Source of the DNA: Thauera aromatica K172
GTDB taxonomy: Bacteria > Pseudomonadota > Gammaproteobacteria > Burkholderiales > Rhodocyclaceae
NCBI RefSeq assembly: GCF_003030465.1
Contig: NZ_CP028339.1
Location: 372,001-436,000, forward strand
Direction of reading: 5' to 3'
DNA length: 64,000 nucleotides
Part shown: piece by piece, positions 1-8,463 of the stretch
How the letters are laid out: each line of letters starts with the position of its first letter
Numbering within the stretch: the stretch's first letter is position 1
Translations under genes and position numbers: made by a program
The notes under the pieces: model-generated
What the model saw: only the letters and a program-made list of their open reading frames with translations
The model's database searches: none
What the model was told of the DNA's origin: nothing

Positions 1-307
1 CCCGGCAGCGCCGCTCGAGTTCGGCCTCGGCCTCGGCGCGGCCTTCGGCGAGACCCCGGGCCAGCCCCTGGGCGCGGCCTTCGGCCAGTCCCTGCTCGAA
101 GCCGGCGCTGCGTCCGGCCTCGAATCCGGCGCGGCGCTCGGCTTCGGCGGCATCGCGCCGGACCCGCTCGCGCCGCGCCGCGAGCACGGCCTCGTGCCCC
201 GAAGGGGGTGCGCTGCGTCCGCCCGGCGCGGCCGTGGCGGGCGCGACGAACTCGTCGAGCTGCCAGCGATGCCAGGCCGCCGAGCCGGCGCCGCGCTTGT
301 CAGACAT
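1..307 (-). CDS. fliH: FliH, flagellar export ATPase regulator (partial, N-terminus)
   Basis: The ATG at 307 lies inside the end of fliG (7-8 base overlap), and the frame is open to the window edge, so only about 102 N-terminal residues are seen. The protein opens MSDKRGAGSAAWHRWQLDEF. It then runs into an Ala/Glu/Arg-rich stretch with repeated GxxxG-type units (GFEQGLAEGRAQGLARG), the helical feature characteristic of FliH. FliH binds FliI and holds the export ATPase at the flagellar export gate. Its place directly after fliF-fliG is the standard order. The identification rests on the GxxxG repeats and synteny, because the C-terminal domain is outside the window. Confidence 0.85.
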   Translation of the reverse strand, partial: MSDKRGAGSAAWHRWQLDEFVAPATAAPGGRSAPPSGHEAVLAARRERVRRDAAEAERRAGFEAGRSAGFEQGLAEGRAQGLARGLAEGRAEAEAELERRCR

Positions 308-1313
308 AGGCGTCGTCTCCGCCGCCGAGCACGATCTCGCCGCTCTCGGCGAGGCGGCGCACGACCTGCAGGATCGTCTTCTGCTCGGCCTCGACCTGCG
401 ACAGCCGCACCGGGCCGCGGGCGTCGATGTCCTCGCGCAGGAGGTCGGCGGCGCGCTGCGACATGTTGCGCATGAACTTGTCGAGCAGCTCCGACGGCGC
501 GCCCTTGAGCGCGACCGACAGCGCGTTCGGGTCGATGTCCTTGAGGATCAGCTGGATTGCGCGGTCGTCGAGTTCGAGCAGGTTCTCGAACAGGAACATC
601 TCGTCGATGATCTTCTGCGCCAGGCCTTCGTTGTAGGCGCGCACGGTCTCGATCACCGATTCCTCGGTGGCCGAGTTCATCAGGTTCAGGATCTCGGCCG
701 CGGTGCGCACGCCGCCCATCTTGCTGCGCTTGATGTTCTGGCCGTCGAGCAGGCCCGACAGCACCTCGGTGAGCTCCTGCAGCGCGCTCGGCTGCACCCC
801 GCTGAAAGTCGCCACGCGCAGCATGACGTCGTTGCGCTGCTTTTCCGGGAAGTGCTCGAGCACCTGCGCCGCCTGGCGGCGTTCGAGGTGGATCAGCACG
901 GTGGCGATCACCTGCGGGTGCTCCTCCCGGATCAGGTCGGCCACCACCGAAGCTTCCATCAGGTTCAGCGCATCGATGCCCGAGGACGATTCGGACTGTT
1001 CGAAAATGTCCTCGATCAGGCTGGTGGCGCGCTCGGTGCCGAGCGCCTTCATCAACACCGAGCGGATGCGGTCGCTGGAGTTCAGGTTGAGCGCGGTGAA
1101 TTCCTCGGTCTCGGCGTGGAAGCTGGCGAGCACGGCGCGCATTTCCTCGTGCGAGACCTGCTCGAGCGTGGCCATTTCCTTGGTCACGCGCTGGATTTCG
1201 GTGGCGGACAGGAACTTGAAGACTTCGGCGGCGACATCCTCGTCGAGCGCCAGCAGCAGGATCGCGCTGCGGCGCAGGCCGGGGATCGACTGTCCGGGCG
1301 GCGGGTTACTCAC
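300..1313 (-). CDS. fliG: Flagellar motor switch protein FliG
   Basis: A 337-residue protein of normal FliG length. FliG sits on the MS ring, contacts FliM/FliN and the MotA stator loop, and transmits torque and direction switching. The sequence has the FliG N, middle and C domains: an N-terminal region with SAILLLALDEDVAAEVFKFL, a middle EHPQVIATVLIHLERRQAA segment, and a C-terminal region with MFLFENLLELDDRAIQLIL. The start overlaps the end of fliF by 8 bases and the stop overlaps the fliH start, so the three are translationally coupled on the minus strand. Confidence 0.97.
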   Translation of the reverse strand: MSNPPPGQSIPGLRRSAILLLALDEDVAAEVFKFLSATEIQRVTKEMATLEQVSHEEMRAVLASFHAETEEFTALNLNSSDRIRSVLMKALGTERATSLIEDIFEQSESSSGIDALNLMEASVVADLIREEHPQVIATVLIHLERRQAAQVLEHFPEKQRNDVMLRVATFSGVQPSALQELTEVLSGLLDGQNIKRSKMGGVRTAAEILNLMNSATEESVIETVRAYNEGLAQKIIDEMFLFENLLELDDRAIQLILKDIDPNALSVALKGAPSELLDKFMRNMSQRAADLLREDIDARGPVRLSQVEAEQKTILQVVRRLAESGEIVLGGGDDAYV

Positions 1314-2973
1314 TTGAATTCATCCAGTTGCGCACGATCATCGCGATCAGGCGGGGGTCGTCCTGGGCCATTTCCTGCAGGCTGCTGAGGTGGGCTTCGT
1401 AGGCCGAAGTCCGGCGCTTGCGCTTGGACGGCTCGTAGACCACCTCTTCCTCCTCTTCTTCCGCTTTCGCCGCTGCCGCGGCGGCCTGGCTTTCCGCCGC
1501 GGCCGCCGCCGGGGCGGGCGCGGCGGGCGGCGCCGCCCGCCGCAGCAGCGGGCGCAGGATCAGCAGGTAGAGCAGCAGGGCGGCGAGCGCGACGAGGCCG
1601 TAGCGGACCAGCGGCAGGATCAGGCTGTCGAAGGACGGCGACTGCCACCAGTCGAGGGCGAGGGGTTCATCCTCGGCGCGCATGAAGGGGCTGTTGACCA
1701 CTTCGACCTGGTCGCCGCGCGCCGCCGAAAAGCCGATCGCCTGGCGCACCAGGCGGTCCACCTGGGCGAGCTCTTCGGCGCTCAGCGCGACGCTGCGCAG
1801 GGCCCCGTTCTCGTCCGTCTCGGCGCGGTGATTGACCACCACCGCGGCCGATAGCCGGCGCAGCTGGCCGCGCGGGTACTGGATGTGGGCGATGGCGCGG
1901 TCGACTTCGAAATTGACCACCTCGTCGCGCCGCAGCCGTTCGGGGTCGCGGGCGAGCCCGGCTTCGGCGGCGGCTTCGGCCGGGGCGTCGATCGGTGACG
2001 GCGGGGTGGCGGGCGGAATGTTGCTGAGCGCGCCCGGCACGCCGCCGGCGAGGTCTTCGCGGGCGCCGTAGTCGAGCGTGGACTGGCGGCTGCGCACCGC
2101 GGCCTCGTTCGGCGCCTGGTTCGGGCCGTAGCGTTCGGAGGTTTCCTCGCGCCGCGAAAAATCGATTTCGGCGACGACCTGGGCGCGCACGTTGGCGGCG
2201 CCGAACAGCGGTGCGAGGATGTTCTCGATGCGGTGCTGGAAGGAGCGCTCGATTTCGGCGACGAAATCGAGCTGGGTGTTGTCCACGTCGCGCGCGCCGG
2301 CGGCCGGCGTGCTCAGCAGGCGGCCGTCGTCGCCGACCACGGTGACGTTCTCCGCCGCCAGCTCGGGCACGCTGCTCGACACCAGATGCACGATTGCGCG
2401 CACCTGGCCGTCGTTGAGGCTGCGCCCGGGGTGGAGGCCGACCACCACCGAGGCTTTCGCCGGCTCGCGCTCGCGCACGAACACCGAGTTGCGCGCCAGC
2501 GCCAGGTGCACGCGGGCGCTCGCCACCGGGCTCATCGCCCCGATCGAGCGCGACAGCTCGCCTTCGAGGCCGCGCTGGAAGCTGATCTGCTCGGCGAACT
2601 GGCTGGCGCCGAAGCGCTGCTGGTCCATCACTTCGAGGCCGACGTTGCCGGCGCGCGGCAGCCCTTCCTCGGCCAGTTGCAGGCGCAGGACGTGGACTTC
2701 GCCGGCCGGCACCATCAGGGCCTGGCCGCCTTCGCTGAAGCGGTAGGGCACACCGCGCTGGTCGAGTGCGGCGATGATGCGCCCGCCGTCGGCTTCGCCG
2801 AGGTTGCTGAACAGCACCCGGTATTCGGGGCGCCCGGCCCACATCAGCATTACCGCAACCACTGCTACCACGGCTGCGGCGGCGATGGCGAAGGCCAGCA
2901 TGGGGTGGGCGCGCAGCGAGCCGAACGCCTGCGCCAGCCCCGCGCTGCGGGCGCCTGCGGCTTCGTTATTCAT
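1306..2973 (-). CDS. fliF: Flagellar MS-ring protein FliF
   Basis: A 555-residue protein if started at the ATG at 2973 (MNNEAAGARSAGLAQ), which I prefer to the longer upstream reading from 3153. The longer form adds a low-complexity leader unlike FliF. FliF builds the membrane MS ring that carries FliG and the export gate. A transmembrane helix lies at about residues 25-47 (AFAIAAAAVVAVVAVMLMWA). The ring-building domains follow (YRVLFSNLGEADGGRIIAAL), then a second membrane helix near residues 440-460 (LVRYGLVALAALLLYLLILR) and a cytosolic tail ending in RLIAMIVRNWMNSSE that would bind FliG. It is divergent from fliE across about 220 bases, which presumably hold both promoters; I could not assign a clear motif there. 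Confidence 0.96.
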   Translation of the reverse strand: MNNEAAGARSAGLAQAFGSLRAHPMLAFAIAAAAVVAVVAVMLMWAGRPEYRVLFSNLGEADGGRIIAALDQRGVPYRFSEGGQALMVPAGEVHVLRLQLAEEGLPRAGNVGLEVMDQQRFGASQFAEQISFQRGLEGELSRSIGAMSPVASARVHLALARNSVFVREREPAKASVVVGLHPGRSLNDGQVRAIVHLVSSSVPELAAENVTVVGDDGRLLSTPAAGARDVDNTQLDFVAEIERSFQHRIENILAPLFGAANVRAQVVAEIDFSRREETSERYGPNQAPNEAAVRSRQSTLDYGAREDLAGGVPGALSNIPPATPPSPIDAPAEAAAEAGLARDPERLRRDEVVNFEVDRAIAHIQYPRGQLRRLSAAVVVNHRAETDENGALRSVALSAEELAQVDRLVRQAIGFSAARGDQVEVVNSPFMRAEDEPLALDWWQSPSFDSLILPLVRYGLVALAALLLYLLILRPLLRRAAPPAAPAPAAAAAESQAAAAAAKAEEEEEEVVYEPSKRKRRTSAYEAHLSSLQEMAQDDPRLIAMIVRNWMNSSE

Positions 2974-3195
2974 GGGGGATAGATCCGGGCGCGGTCGTGC
3001 GCTGGAAGCGGAGCGGATCGATCGGAGGCCTTGTTTGCATGTTCGGGTGGCGGTCGCGGTGGCGGCGAGCGCAGGGCGGAATTCGGATGACCGCCCATTA
3101 TCATGGCCGCTGCCAGGACAGAAGAGCGGAACAGCCCGGTTTTTCGGTGCCAATTGCGCTCATCGGCGGCGCCGCCGCGCTGCTAGACTCGCCCC

Positions 3196-3519
3196 ATGTC
3201 CTCCCCGATCCAGTCCTCCCTGCAGACCCTGCAGACGCTCGCCGCCCAGGCCGCGGGCGGAACCAAAGCCGCCTCGGTGCACACCAGCGTCGGCGCCGGT
3301 GGCTTTGCCGACGAACTGGCGGCCTCGATCGGCCGCATCAACCGCCTGCAGCAGCAGGCCGGGGCGAAAGCGCTCGCCTTCCAGTCCGGCGCTCCCGGCG
3401 TCGAGCTCGACGACCTGATGGTCGACATGCAAAAAGCCAGCCTCGCGTTCCAGATGGGCGTGCAGGTGCGCAACCGCCTGGTCTCGGCCTACCGCGACAT
3501 CATGAACATGCAGGTGTAG
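3196..3519 (+). CDS. fliE: Flagellar hook-basal body protein FliE
   Basis: A 107-residue protein, the usual FliE size. FliE joins the MS ring to the proximal rod. The family C-terminus is clear: LDDLMVDMQKASLAFQMGVQ, then VRNRLVSAYRDIMNMQV. The gene is single, divergent from fliFGH, and followed by a Rho-independent terminator, so it is probably transcribed alone. Confidence 0.95.
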   Translation: MSSPIQSSLQTLQTLAAQAAGGTKAASVHTSVGAGGFADELAASIGRINRLQQQAGAKALAFQSGAPGVELDDLMVDMQKASLAFQMGVQVRNRLVSAYRDIMNMQV

Positions 3520-3555
3520 GCGGCACCGCCCCTGCGGCGCTGTCTGCGCCCGATC

Positions 3556-3590
3556 CGCCGACGCACCCGGCAACGGGCGTCGGCGTTTTT
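3556..3590 (+). terminator. Rho-independent terminator after fliE
   Basis: CGCCGACG and CGTCGGCG arms, extended by an inner CCCG/CGGG pair around a GCAA loop, are followed by five T. The position, 37 bases after the fliE stop, fits transcription end for fliE. Confidence 0.8.
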
Positions 3591-3670
3591 CATCGCGATC
3601 AGGGAGATGAGGACGCGCGGCCGAACGGGCCGAGATGCCCCGGACCGATCGGCGCGGGCGCCGCAGCGGG

Positions 3671-4033
3671 TCAGGCGCTGGAGCGCAGGATCAGGCCCTG
3701 GTTCTGGTCCAGCCGGCGGGCGATGGCGAGGACTTCTTCGCTGGGAATCTGGCGCAGCAGCTCGCCCGATTCGCGGTCGACGACGCGGGTGATCCAGCGC
3801 CCGGAGTCCTCGTCGAGGTTGAATTCCAGTCCGTAGCCGCGCATCACCTCGTTGATCCGCTTCAGCGGTTCGATCAGCTCGCCGCGGCTGGGCGCGGCGG
3901 CGCTGTCTTCGGACAGCACGCTGGTGGCCGGCGGCAGGCGCGACATCACCTGTTCCAGGCGCTGGCGCGGAGTGAGGTCGTACAGGGCGGGCCCCGCAGG
4001 GGCAGCGCTGGCGTCGATCAGCGGTGAACTCAT
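3671..4033 (-). CDS. flaG: FlaG family protein
   Basis: A 120-residue protein with the FlaG family C-terminal pattern: INEVMRGYGLEFNLDEDSGR, ITRVVDRESGELLRQIPSEE, then VLAIARRLDQNQGLI. FlaG proteins influence filament length and are normally encoded near fliC/fliD. Here the gene faces fliE and lies just downstream of a chemoreceptor gene on the same strand, 58 bases away, and may share its FliA-dependent transcript. The N-terminal half is low-complexity and poorly conserved. Confidence 0.85.
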   Translation of the reverse strand: MSSPLIDASAAPAGPALYDLTPRQRLEQVMSRLPPATSVLSEDSAAAPSRGELIEPLKRINEVMRGYGLEFNLDEDSGRWITRVVDRESGELLRQIPSEEVLAIARRLDQNQGLILRSSA

Positions 4034-4091
4034 GGTCGTGGGTCCTGGTGAAGGATCATCGAATCACGGCAGCGGCGGGGTGGGGGCGTGC

Positions 4092-6086
4092 TCAGGCCGT
4101 GGCGCCGGAAAGCAGCAGTTTCTGTCCCGCGGCGTAGGCTTCCGTGTCCGCAGCGGCGGGGTGGTGGGTGCTGATCTCGTCGGAAACCTTGAAGCGGTCG
4201 ATCTCGTCGCTCATGTCCGCGACCTGGTCGTCGAGCGACTGGCTGGCGGCGGCGGTTTCTTCGACCAGCGCGGCGTTCTGCTGGATCATCTGTTCGAGCT
4301 GCGACACCGCCTGGTTGATCTGGCCGATGCCGGCGGACTGCTCGTCGGCGGCGGTCGAGATTTCCGCGATCTGGGTGGCCATCTGCTTGACCCGGGCGGC
4401 GATCGCTTCCAGCGTCTCGCCGGTGGTGGCGACCAGCTTCTGCCCTTCGTCGATGCTGGCGACGTTGTCGGCGACGAGGTTGCGGATCTGCTCGGCTTCG
4501 TTGGCGCTGCGGCTCGAGAGCTTGCGCACTTCCGCGGCGACCACGGCGAAGCCGCGGCCGTGTTCGCCGGCGCGGGCGGCCTCGACCGAGGCGTTGAGTG
4601 CGAGCAGGTTGGTCTGGAAGGCGATGCTGTCGATCGCGGCGACGATCGAAGTCACGCGCTGGTTGGCCTCGTGGATGCGCTGCATCGCGGCGCGCGCCGC
4701 GGTCGATACCCGGGTGGCCTCGTCGGCCTGGGCGGCGACTTCGGACGACACCCCCTGTGCGCTGCGGGCGTGATCGGCGGTGTTGCGCACGGTGGCGGTG
4801 ATCTCTTCCAGGCTGGAGGCGATCTCGACCAGCGCGGTGGATTGCTGCTCGGTGCGGCTGGCGAGGTCGTCGTTGCCCTGGGCGATCTCGCGGCTGGCGA
4901 TGCCCACCGACTGGGCGGTGCGGCGGATGCTGGAAACGAGCTGCTCGGTGCTGGCGAGCGAGTCGTTGAAGGCGCGGTTCAGGCGCGAGAACTCGTCGCT
5001 GCCGGGCACGTCGAGGCGGCGGGTGAGGTTGTTCTGGTCGCTGCCGAGTACGCGCAGGGTGCGCGCGAGCGGACTGAGGATGCTGCGCGCGATCAGGATC
5101 GTGGCGATGCTGGCGAGCACGGCGGAAAGGACGACCACCGCCAGGTAGCTGATCAGTGCCGCACGTGCTTCGGCGTGCATCTCGCCGGCGCGGGCGATGA
5201 GGGCGTTGGTCATTTCGTCCTCGATCTCCTTCACCAGGCCGATCTGGCGCGACTTGAGGTCGAACCACTCGAAGGGGTCGATGCTCTTGACGTCGCCGTG
5301 GAGGGTGATCGCGCTGCGGATCTCGCTGATGCGGCGCTGCAGCTCGCCGCTGGAATAGGCTTCGGCCAGGCGCTCGCGCACCGCGGACTCGCCCACCAGC
5401 TCCACCATCTTGTAATAGGTCCGTTCGTCGGCTTCGAGCGCGGCCAGGCGCTCGTAGACTTCGGCGTGGATGGTGTCGGCGTTGAGCGCGGCGGTGATCA
5501 CCGCGCGCTCGATGCCGGCGGTTTCCTTCAGGCGGATCAGCACGTTATAGACCGCCGGCGTGCGCACGCCGGCGTCGGTGCTGCCGAAGCCGGTGGCGGT
5601 GTCGATCAGTTTGATCAGCTCGCTGATGAGTTCGGTGTAGCGGCGCACGACGTCGTACGAACTGATCTTGCGCTCGTTGATCTCGTTGCGCATGCCCACC
5701 GTTTCGGCGAAATAGGGCAGCAGCGCGCGCGCCTGCTCGAGCAGCGCGCTGCCGATGAGGTCGGGGTCGGCCTGATTGACGAAGACGGTGAATTGTTCGC
5801 GCTGCTTGTCCACCAGCACGCGCTGGGCGTCGAGCTTGGGGCGGATGCGGCCGTCCTTGGTGACGACATGCCCCGAGGAGTAGCCGCGTTCGCGCTGCAG
5901 CTCGTGGAGCAGGGCGGTGGCCTGCTGGGCGAGCGCGGTGGTGGCCTGCGGGCCGGTGGCCGCGCGCATCGCGTCCATCCGCTCGATGATGCCGGCGAGG
6001 CCGAAATACGCCGTCGCCAGCAAGGGCAGCACGAGGGCGAGGACGAACTTGTACACGAGGGGAAGGCGGTGCAGCAGCGTGTTCAT
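4092..6086 (-). CDS. Methyl-accepting chemotaxis protein with NIT-type sensor domain
   Basis: A 664-residue receptor. An N-terminal membrane helix (VLALVLPLLATAYFGLAGII) leads into a long helical extracytoplasmic domain that reads as the NIT (nitrate- and nitrite-sensing) type: ELQRERGYSSGHV and a later IGLVKEIEDEMTNALI segment. A second membrane helix (LAVVVLSAVLASIATILIA) is followed by HAMP and a methyl-accepting signalling domain with the conserved hairpin tip ([20 protein letters not shown]). The protein ends LLLSGATA with no CheR-tether pentapeptide. A FliA-type promoter lies upstream at 6153-6179. Nitrate or nitrite as the ligand is an inference from the domain type. Confidence 0.9.
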   Translation of the reverse strand: MNTLLHRLPLVYKFVLALVLPLLATAYFGLAGIIERMDAMRAATGPQATTALAQQATALLHELQRERGYSSGHVVTKDGRIRPKLDAQRVLVDKQREQFTVFVNQADPDLIGSALLEQARALLPYFAETVGMRNEINERKISSYDVVRRYTELISELIKLIDTATGFGSTDAGVRTPAVYNVLIRLKETAGIERAVITAALNADTIHAEVYERLAALEADERTYYKMVELVGESAVRERLAEAYSSGELQRRISEIRSAITLHGDVKSIDPFEWFDLKSRQIGLVKEIEDEMTNALIARAGEMHAEARAALISYLAVVVLSAVLASIATILIARSILSPLARTLRVLGSDQNNLTRRLDVPGSDEFSRLNRAFNDSLASTEQLVSSIRRTAQSVGIASREIAQGNDDLASRTEQQSTALVEIASSLEEITATVRNTADHARSAQGVSSEVAAQADEATRVSTAARAAMQRIHEANQRVTSIVAAIDSIAFQTNLLALNASVEAARAGEHGRGFAVVAAEVRKLSSRSANEAEQIRNLVADNVASIDEGQKLVATTGETLEAIAARVKQMATQIAEISTAADEQSAGIGQINQAVSQLEQMIQQNAALVEETAAASQSLDDQVADMSDEIDRFKVSDEISTHHPAAADTEAYAAGQKLLLSGATA

Positions 6087-6152
6087 GACGATCGGGGTCT
6101 CCGTGGCAAAACGCGCCGCGTGCGGCCTGGGCCGGACGAGGCTGTTCGTGGT

Positions 6153-6179
6153 CTATCGGAACCCGGACGCCGAACTTTA
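6153..6179 (-). promoter_or_regulatory. FliA (sigma-28) promoter of the chemoreceptor gene
   Basis: Read on the minus strand, TAAAGTTC (6179-6172) is followed after exactly 11 bases by TCCGATAG (6160-6153). The flagellar sigma-28 consensus is TAAAGTTT-N11-GCCGATAA. The site lies 67 bases before the receptor start and matches the spacing of the fliC, fliD and motA promoters in this window. Confidence 0.8.
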
Positions 6180-6258
6180 GGGCGAAGGCGTCAAAAAACT
6201 GCAAGATCCGCAGGGTCTTCGGCTCGCGCGTCTCTGCCCTGTTCCTCAGGCGGGCGCG

Positions 6259-6402
6259 GTAGGGGCGACCCGCCGGGTCGCCCCTACATCTCGGCGAATT
6301 GTCCCGACGTCCCGGCGAATTGCCCCGGCGTCCCGGTAGGGGCGACCCGTTGGGTCGCCCTGACGAACCACCGAGGGGTGGAATAGGGGGCTGACCCCTT
6401 TT
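6259..6402. repeat. Dispersed palindromic repeat, two copies plus companion motif
   Basis: Two hairpin palindromes lie at 6259-6287 and 6336-6360, with arms GGGGCGACCC and GGGTCGCCC(C) around a 2-3 base centre. They are followed by a second short inverted element, AGGGGGCTGACCCCT, at about 6384-6399. The spacer between palindromes repeats a CCCGGCGAATTG-like phrase. This is the same family seen 15 times between 6 and 27 kb. No gene is visible in the 6087-6623 gap apart from these repeats and the receptor promoter. Confidence 0.85.
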
Positions 6403-6459
6403 TCCTTCGAAAAATGGCGTCCTGACTGTTGGCGCCGTCGGTGATGCCGGCGGCGTGCG

Positions 6460-6543
6460 GTAGGGGCGACCCGGCGGGTCGCCCCTACGTTCCGGCGAAT
6501 TGCCCCGATGACCCGGCGCGAAATAGGGGGCTGGCCCTTTTCC
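6460..6543. repeat. Dispersed palindromic repeat with companion motif
   Basis: A palindrome at 6460-6488 (GGGGCGACCC/GGGTCGCCCC) is preceded by a 20-base remnant GTGATGCCGGCGGCGTGCGG. That remnant is identical to the end of the HigA remnant at 10549-10709. It is followed by AAATAGGGGGCTGGCCC at about 6521-6537. Confidence 0.85.
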
Positions 6544-6623
6544 GCTGGCGGGAGCTCAGGCTTGTATCCGTTGGCGCTGCTTGGCTGCTATCCTCTGTCC
6601 ATATGGTCACCTGGAGCGATGTC

Positions 6624-6854
6624 ATGCGTACCGTTGCGGTTGTCGAGGCCAAGAGCCAGTTTTCAGCGCTGTTGGCGGCAGTGGAGGGTGGCGAGGAGGT
6701 GGCGATCACCCGGCGTGGGCGAGTCGTCGCTCGTCTGGTGCCGGATACGACGCGTTCGGCGGCGGATGTATTTCGGCCCTGCTGGCAGGAAGGCGGGCTC
6801 GATCTGGCGGCGCCGGCCGATACGCCGGCCGAGCCGGTCGCCGGGTGGGATTGA
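6624..6854 (+). CDS. Phd/YefM-family antitoxin
   Basis: A 76-residue protein starting at the ATG at 6624, with GGAG 7 bases upstream. The longer upstream frame runs through repeat DNA and is not used. The sequence (MRTVAVVEAKSQFSALLAAV, then EEVAITRRGRVVARLVP) is a typical prevent-host-death fold antitoxin with a short acidic, Pro-rich C-terminus for toxin neutralisation. It lies 6 bases before a PIN-domain toxin gene and forms one operon with it. Such antitoxins bind the toxin and autorepress their promoter. Confidence 0.92.
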   Translation: MRTVAVVEAKSQFSALLAAVEGGEEVAITRRGRVVARLVPDTTRSAADVFRPCWQEGGLDLAAPADTPAEPVAGWD

Positions 6855-6860
6855 GCCCGC

Positions 6861-7262
6861 ATGACGCACCTGCTCGATACCAATATCTTCATCGCTGCGC
6901 TGAAGGCCCACCCGGCGGTTCGCGCGCGGCTCGAGTCCTTGCCGGCCTCTGCAGTCGTTCTTTCGCCCATCGTCCTGGGCGAACTCCAGACCGGTGTGGA
7001 GAAGAGCGAACAGGTCGAGCGTAACCGTGCACGGCTGGAGCAGGTGGTTGCGGGGCTTGCGGTGCCGCGGGTGGATGCCGCGACGAGCGCCCACTATGCA
7101 CGGATCCGTGCCGCGCTCGAGCGGCAAGGCACGCCGATCGGTGGTAATGATCTCTGGATTGCGGCGCAGGCGCTTGCCCTTGGTGCCGTGCTGGTCACCG
7201 ATAACGTGAAGGAGTTCAGCCGCGTTCCGGGCCTGGTGGTGGAGAACTGGCTGGCTCAGTGA
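6861..7262 (+). CDS. vapC: PIN-domain ribonuclease toxin (VapC family)
   Basis: A 133-residue protein. PIN-fold acidic residues are in place: MTHLLDTNIFIAAL (first Asp), VLGELQTGV (Glu), GGNDLWIAAQAL (Asp) and VLVTDNVKEF (last Asp). VapC toxins are metal-dependent RNases that cut tRNA or rRNA. The pairing with the upstream Phd-type antitoxin and the intact active site suggest a functional module. Confidence 0.93.
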   Translation: MTHLLDTNIFIAALKAHPAVRARLESLPASAVVLSPIVLGELQTGVEKSEQVERNRARLEQVVAGLAVPRVDAATSAHYARIRAALERQGTPIGGNDLWIAAQALALGAVLVTDNVKEFSRVPGLVVENWLAQ

Positions 7263-7342
7263 GGGGGTGGATCGCCTACGCCAAGGCAAAATTCGACAAC
7301 CTGCCTGACCCCTACGTCCCGACGAATTGCCCCGCTGACCCC

Positions 7343-7410
7343 GTCAGGGCGACCCGGCGGGTCGCCCTGACGAACCACCGGATTGGGTGAAATAGGGGTC
7401 TGACCCCCTT
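7343..7410. repeat. Dispersed palindromic repeat with companion motif
   Basis: The palindrome at 7343-7371 is a variant with GTCAGGGCGACCC/GGGTCGCCCTGAC arms. It is followed at about 7391-7409 by AATAGGGGTCTGACCCCC, the inverted companion seen after other copies. It lies in the 7263-7707 gap, which holds no intact gene. Confidence 0.85.
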
Positions 7411-7445
7411 CCCTGCTGTCCCCTCGCTCGCATCCCTCCATCGTG

Positions 7446-7605
7446 TCAGGCAGCCCTGCGCTCCAGCGGCTGGATCGCGGGCGTGGGCTGCTGCCCGGCC
7501 TGCCACAGGTCGAACTGCGTCTGCATCCCCAGCCATAGTTCGGGCGACGTGCCCAGCCATGCAGCCAGGCGTAGCGCCATGCTGGCGGTGATGCCGGCGC
7601 GTGCG
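7446..7605 (-). pseudogene. C-terminal remnant of a HigA-type antitoxin gene
   Basis: The minus strand encodes AGITASMALRLAAWLGTSPE, then LWLGMQTQFDLWQAGQQ, and a stop at 7446. This is the conserved C-terminal half of the short HigA/VapI-type HTH antitoxins. The HTH N-terminus is missing: the frame passes directly into the palindromic repeat at 7606. Related remnants lie at 8582-8697 and 10549-10709. Confidence 0.8.
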
Positions 7606-7634
7606 GTAGGGGCGACCCGCCGGGTCGCCCCTAC
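7606..7634. repeat. Dispersed palindromic repeat
   Basis: GGGGCGACCC/GGGTCGCCCC hairpin that abuts the broken end of the HigA remnant (GCGTGCG then GTAGGGGC). No complete companion motif is visible after this copy. Confidence 0.85.
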
Positions 7635-7707
7635 ATCCGGGCGACCCAGGGGGGAAACAGAACCAAGGGCTGACCAATCCCATTCGCATTGAATGCGATG
7701 CGGCCCT

Positions 7708-8121
7708 TTAAACAAAGCTTGCAGCCGAAACCCCGAATCGCTCGCTCAGCGCCCGCACTTGGCGAATGTTGAGCTCGCGCTTGCCGGTCAGGATTTCCGA
7801 AACGACCCCCTGGCTGCCGATCTCGGTGAGGTCGCTCTGCTTCAGACCGTGCTGTTCCATCAGAAACTTCAGGGCCTGCACGCCCGTGGCCTCGGGCAAC
7901 GGGTGATGCTCCGCCTCGTAGTCCTCGATCAGGTCGCCCACGATGTCGACCAGCCCCATGGCGGGATGGGCTTCGTCACCCTGGGTTTCGTCCAGCAAGG
8001 CTTCGAGCATCTCGGTCATGCGCGCGTAGTGCGCTTCATCCCGGATCGGGGCGATGTCGGTGGCGGCACGGAAGTGTTCCCAGATCGGGAGCAGGCGTTT
8101 CACGTCGATGGGGACATTCAT
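7708..8121 (-). CDS. higA: HigA-type antitoxin (COG5499)
   Basis: A 137-residue protein from the ATG at 8121, which overlaps the higB stop as ATGA; the GTG at 8130 is the alternative. A helical N-terminus with an acidic stretch (DLIEDYEAEHHPLPE) precedes a C-terminal HTH (LMEQHGLKQSDLTEIGSQGV, then VSEILTGKRELNIRQVRAL). This long, HTH-at-the-end layout is the COG5499 HigA type that pairs with HigB_toxin proteins. It would neutralise HigB and repress the operon. Confidence 0.92.
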   Translation of the reverse strand: MNVPIDVKRLLPIWEHFRAATDIAPIRDEAHYARMTEMLEALLDETQGDEAHPAMGLVDIVGDLIEDYEAEHHPLPEATGVQALKFLMEQHGLKQSDLTEIGSQGVVSEILTGKRELNIRQVRALSERFGVSAASFV

Positions 8122-8405
8122 GGTTTCCACGCTCCTTTGTCGTAATCCCGGTGCGTCAGCACCGCCTTGATATAGACGATCTGCTTCTCGAACCGGATGG
8201 AAGCGATCAGGCGGTACTTGTTGCCGCCGATATCGAACACCACCAACTCGCCAACCTTGTCCACCGCATTGAAGGCGGCCTTGAGCTCGGCCCAGTTGGG
8301 AAACCGGTTCTTTTCAATCACCCGCCGCCATCCCTGCAAGGGGGCCTCGGCCTGAGGATGATCGGCAGCGAAGGCTCGCAAGGCGCTGTTGCTGATGATT
8401 CTCAT
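8118..8405 (-). CDS. higB: HigB-type mRNA interferase toxin
   Basis: A 95-residue protein (MRIISNSALRAFAADHPQAE ... YRLIASIRFEKQIVYIKAVL, then THRDYDKGAWKP). The ending HxxYDKGxW is the hallmark of the HigB_toxin family, a RelE-like ribosome-dependent mRNA interferase. Toxin-first order with a coupled antitoxin is usual for this type. An AT-rich stretch just upstream (ATCTCAAATTGAGAT at 8417-8431) is an inverted repeat, likely the HigA operator. Confidence 0.92.
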   Translation of the reverse strand: MRIISNSALRAFAADHPQAEAPLQGWRRVIEKNRFPNWAELKAAFNAVDKVGELVVFDIGGNKYRLIASIRFEKQIVYIKAVLTHRDYDKGAWKP

Positions 8406-8416
8406 GGAAGTAGATT

Positions 8417-8431
8417 ATCTCAAATTGAGAT
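8417..8431. promoter_or_regulatory. Inverted repeat upstream of higBA, likely operator
   Basis: ATCTCAA-T-TTGAGAT is a perfect 7-base inverted repeat with a one-base centre, 12 bases before the higB start. Autoregulation at such a site is the rule in HigA families, but binding here is inferred. Confidence 0.6.
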
Positions 8432-8463
8432 AAGTGCAAGCGGGTCATGTTCGAAGATCAGAA

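Noticed and set aside
1306-3153. The 615-residue FliF reading from 3153
   Set aside because: The extra 60 N-terminal residues are unlike FliF. The ATG at 2973 gives the family's normal start just before the first membrane helix.
3852-6386. An 844-codon plus-strand frame opposite the chemoreceptor
   Set aside because: The receptor on the minus strand has clear sensor, HAMP and signalling motifs. The antisense product is Gly/Val/Ala-rich repetitive sequence.
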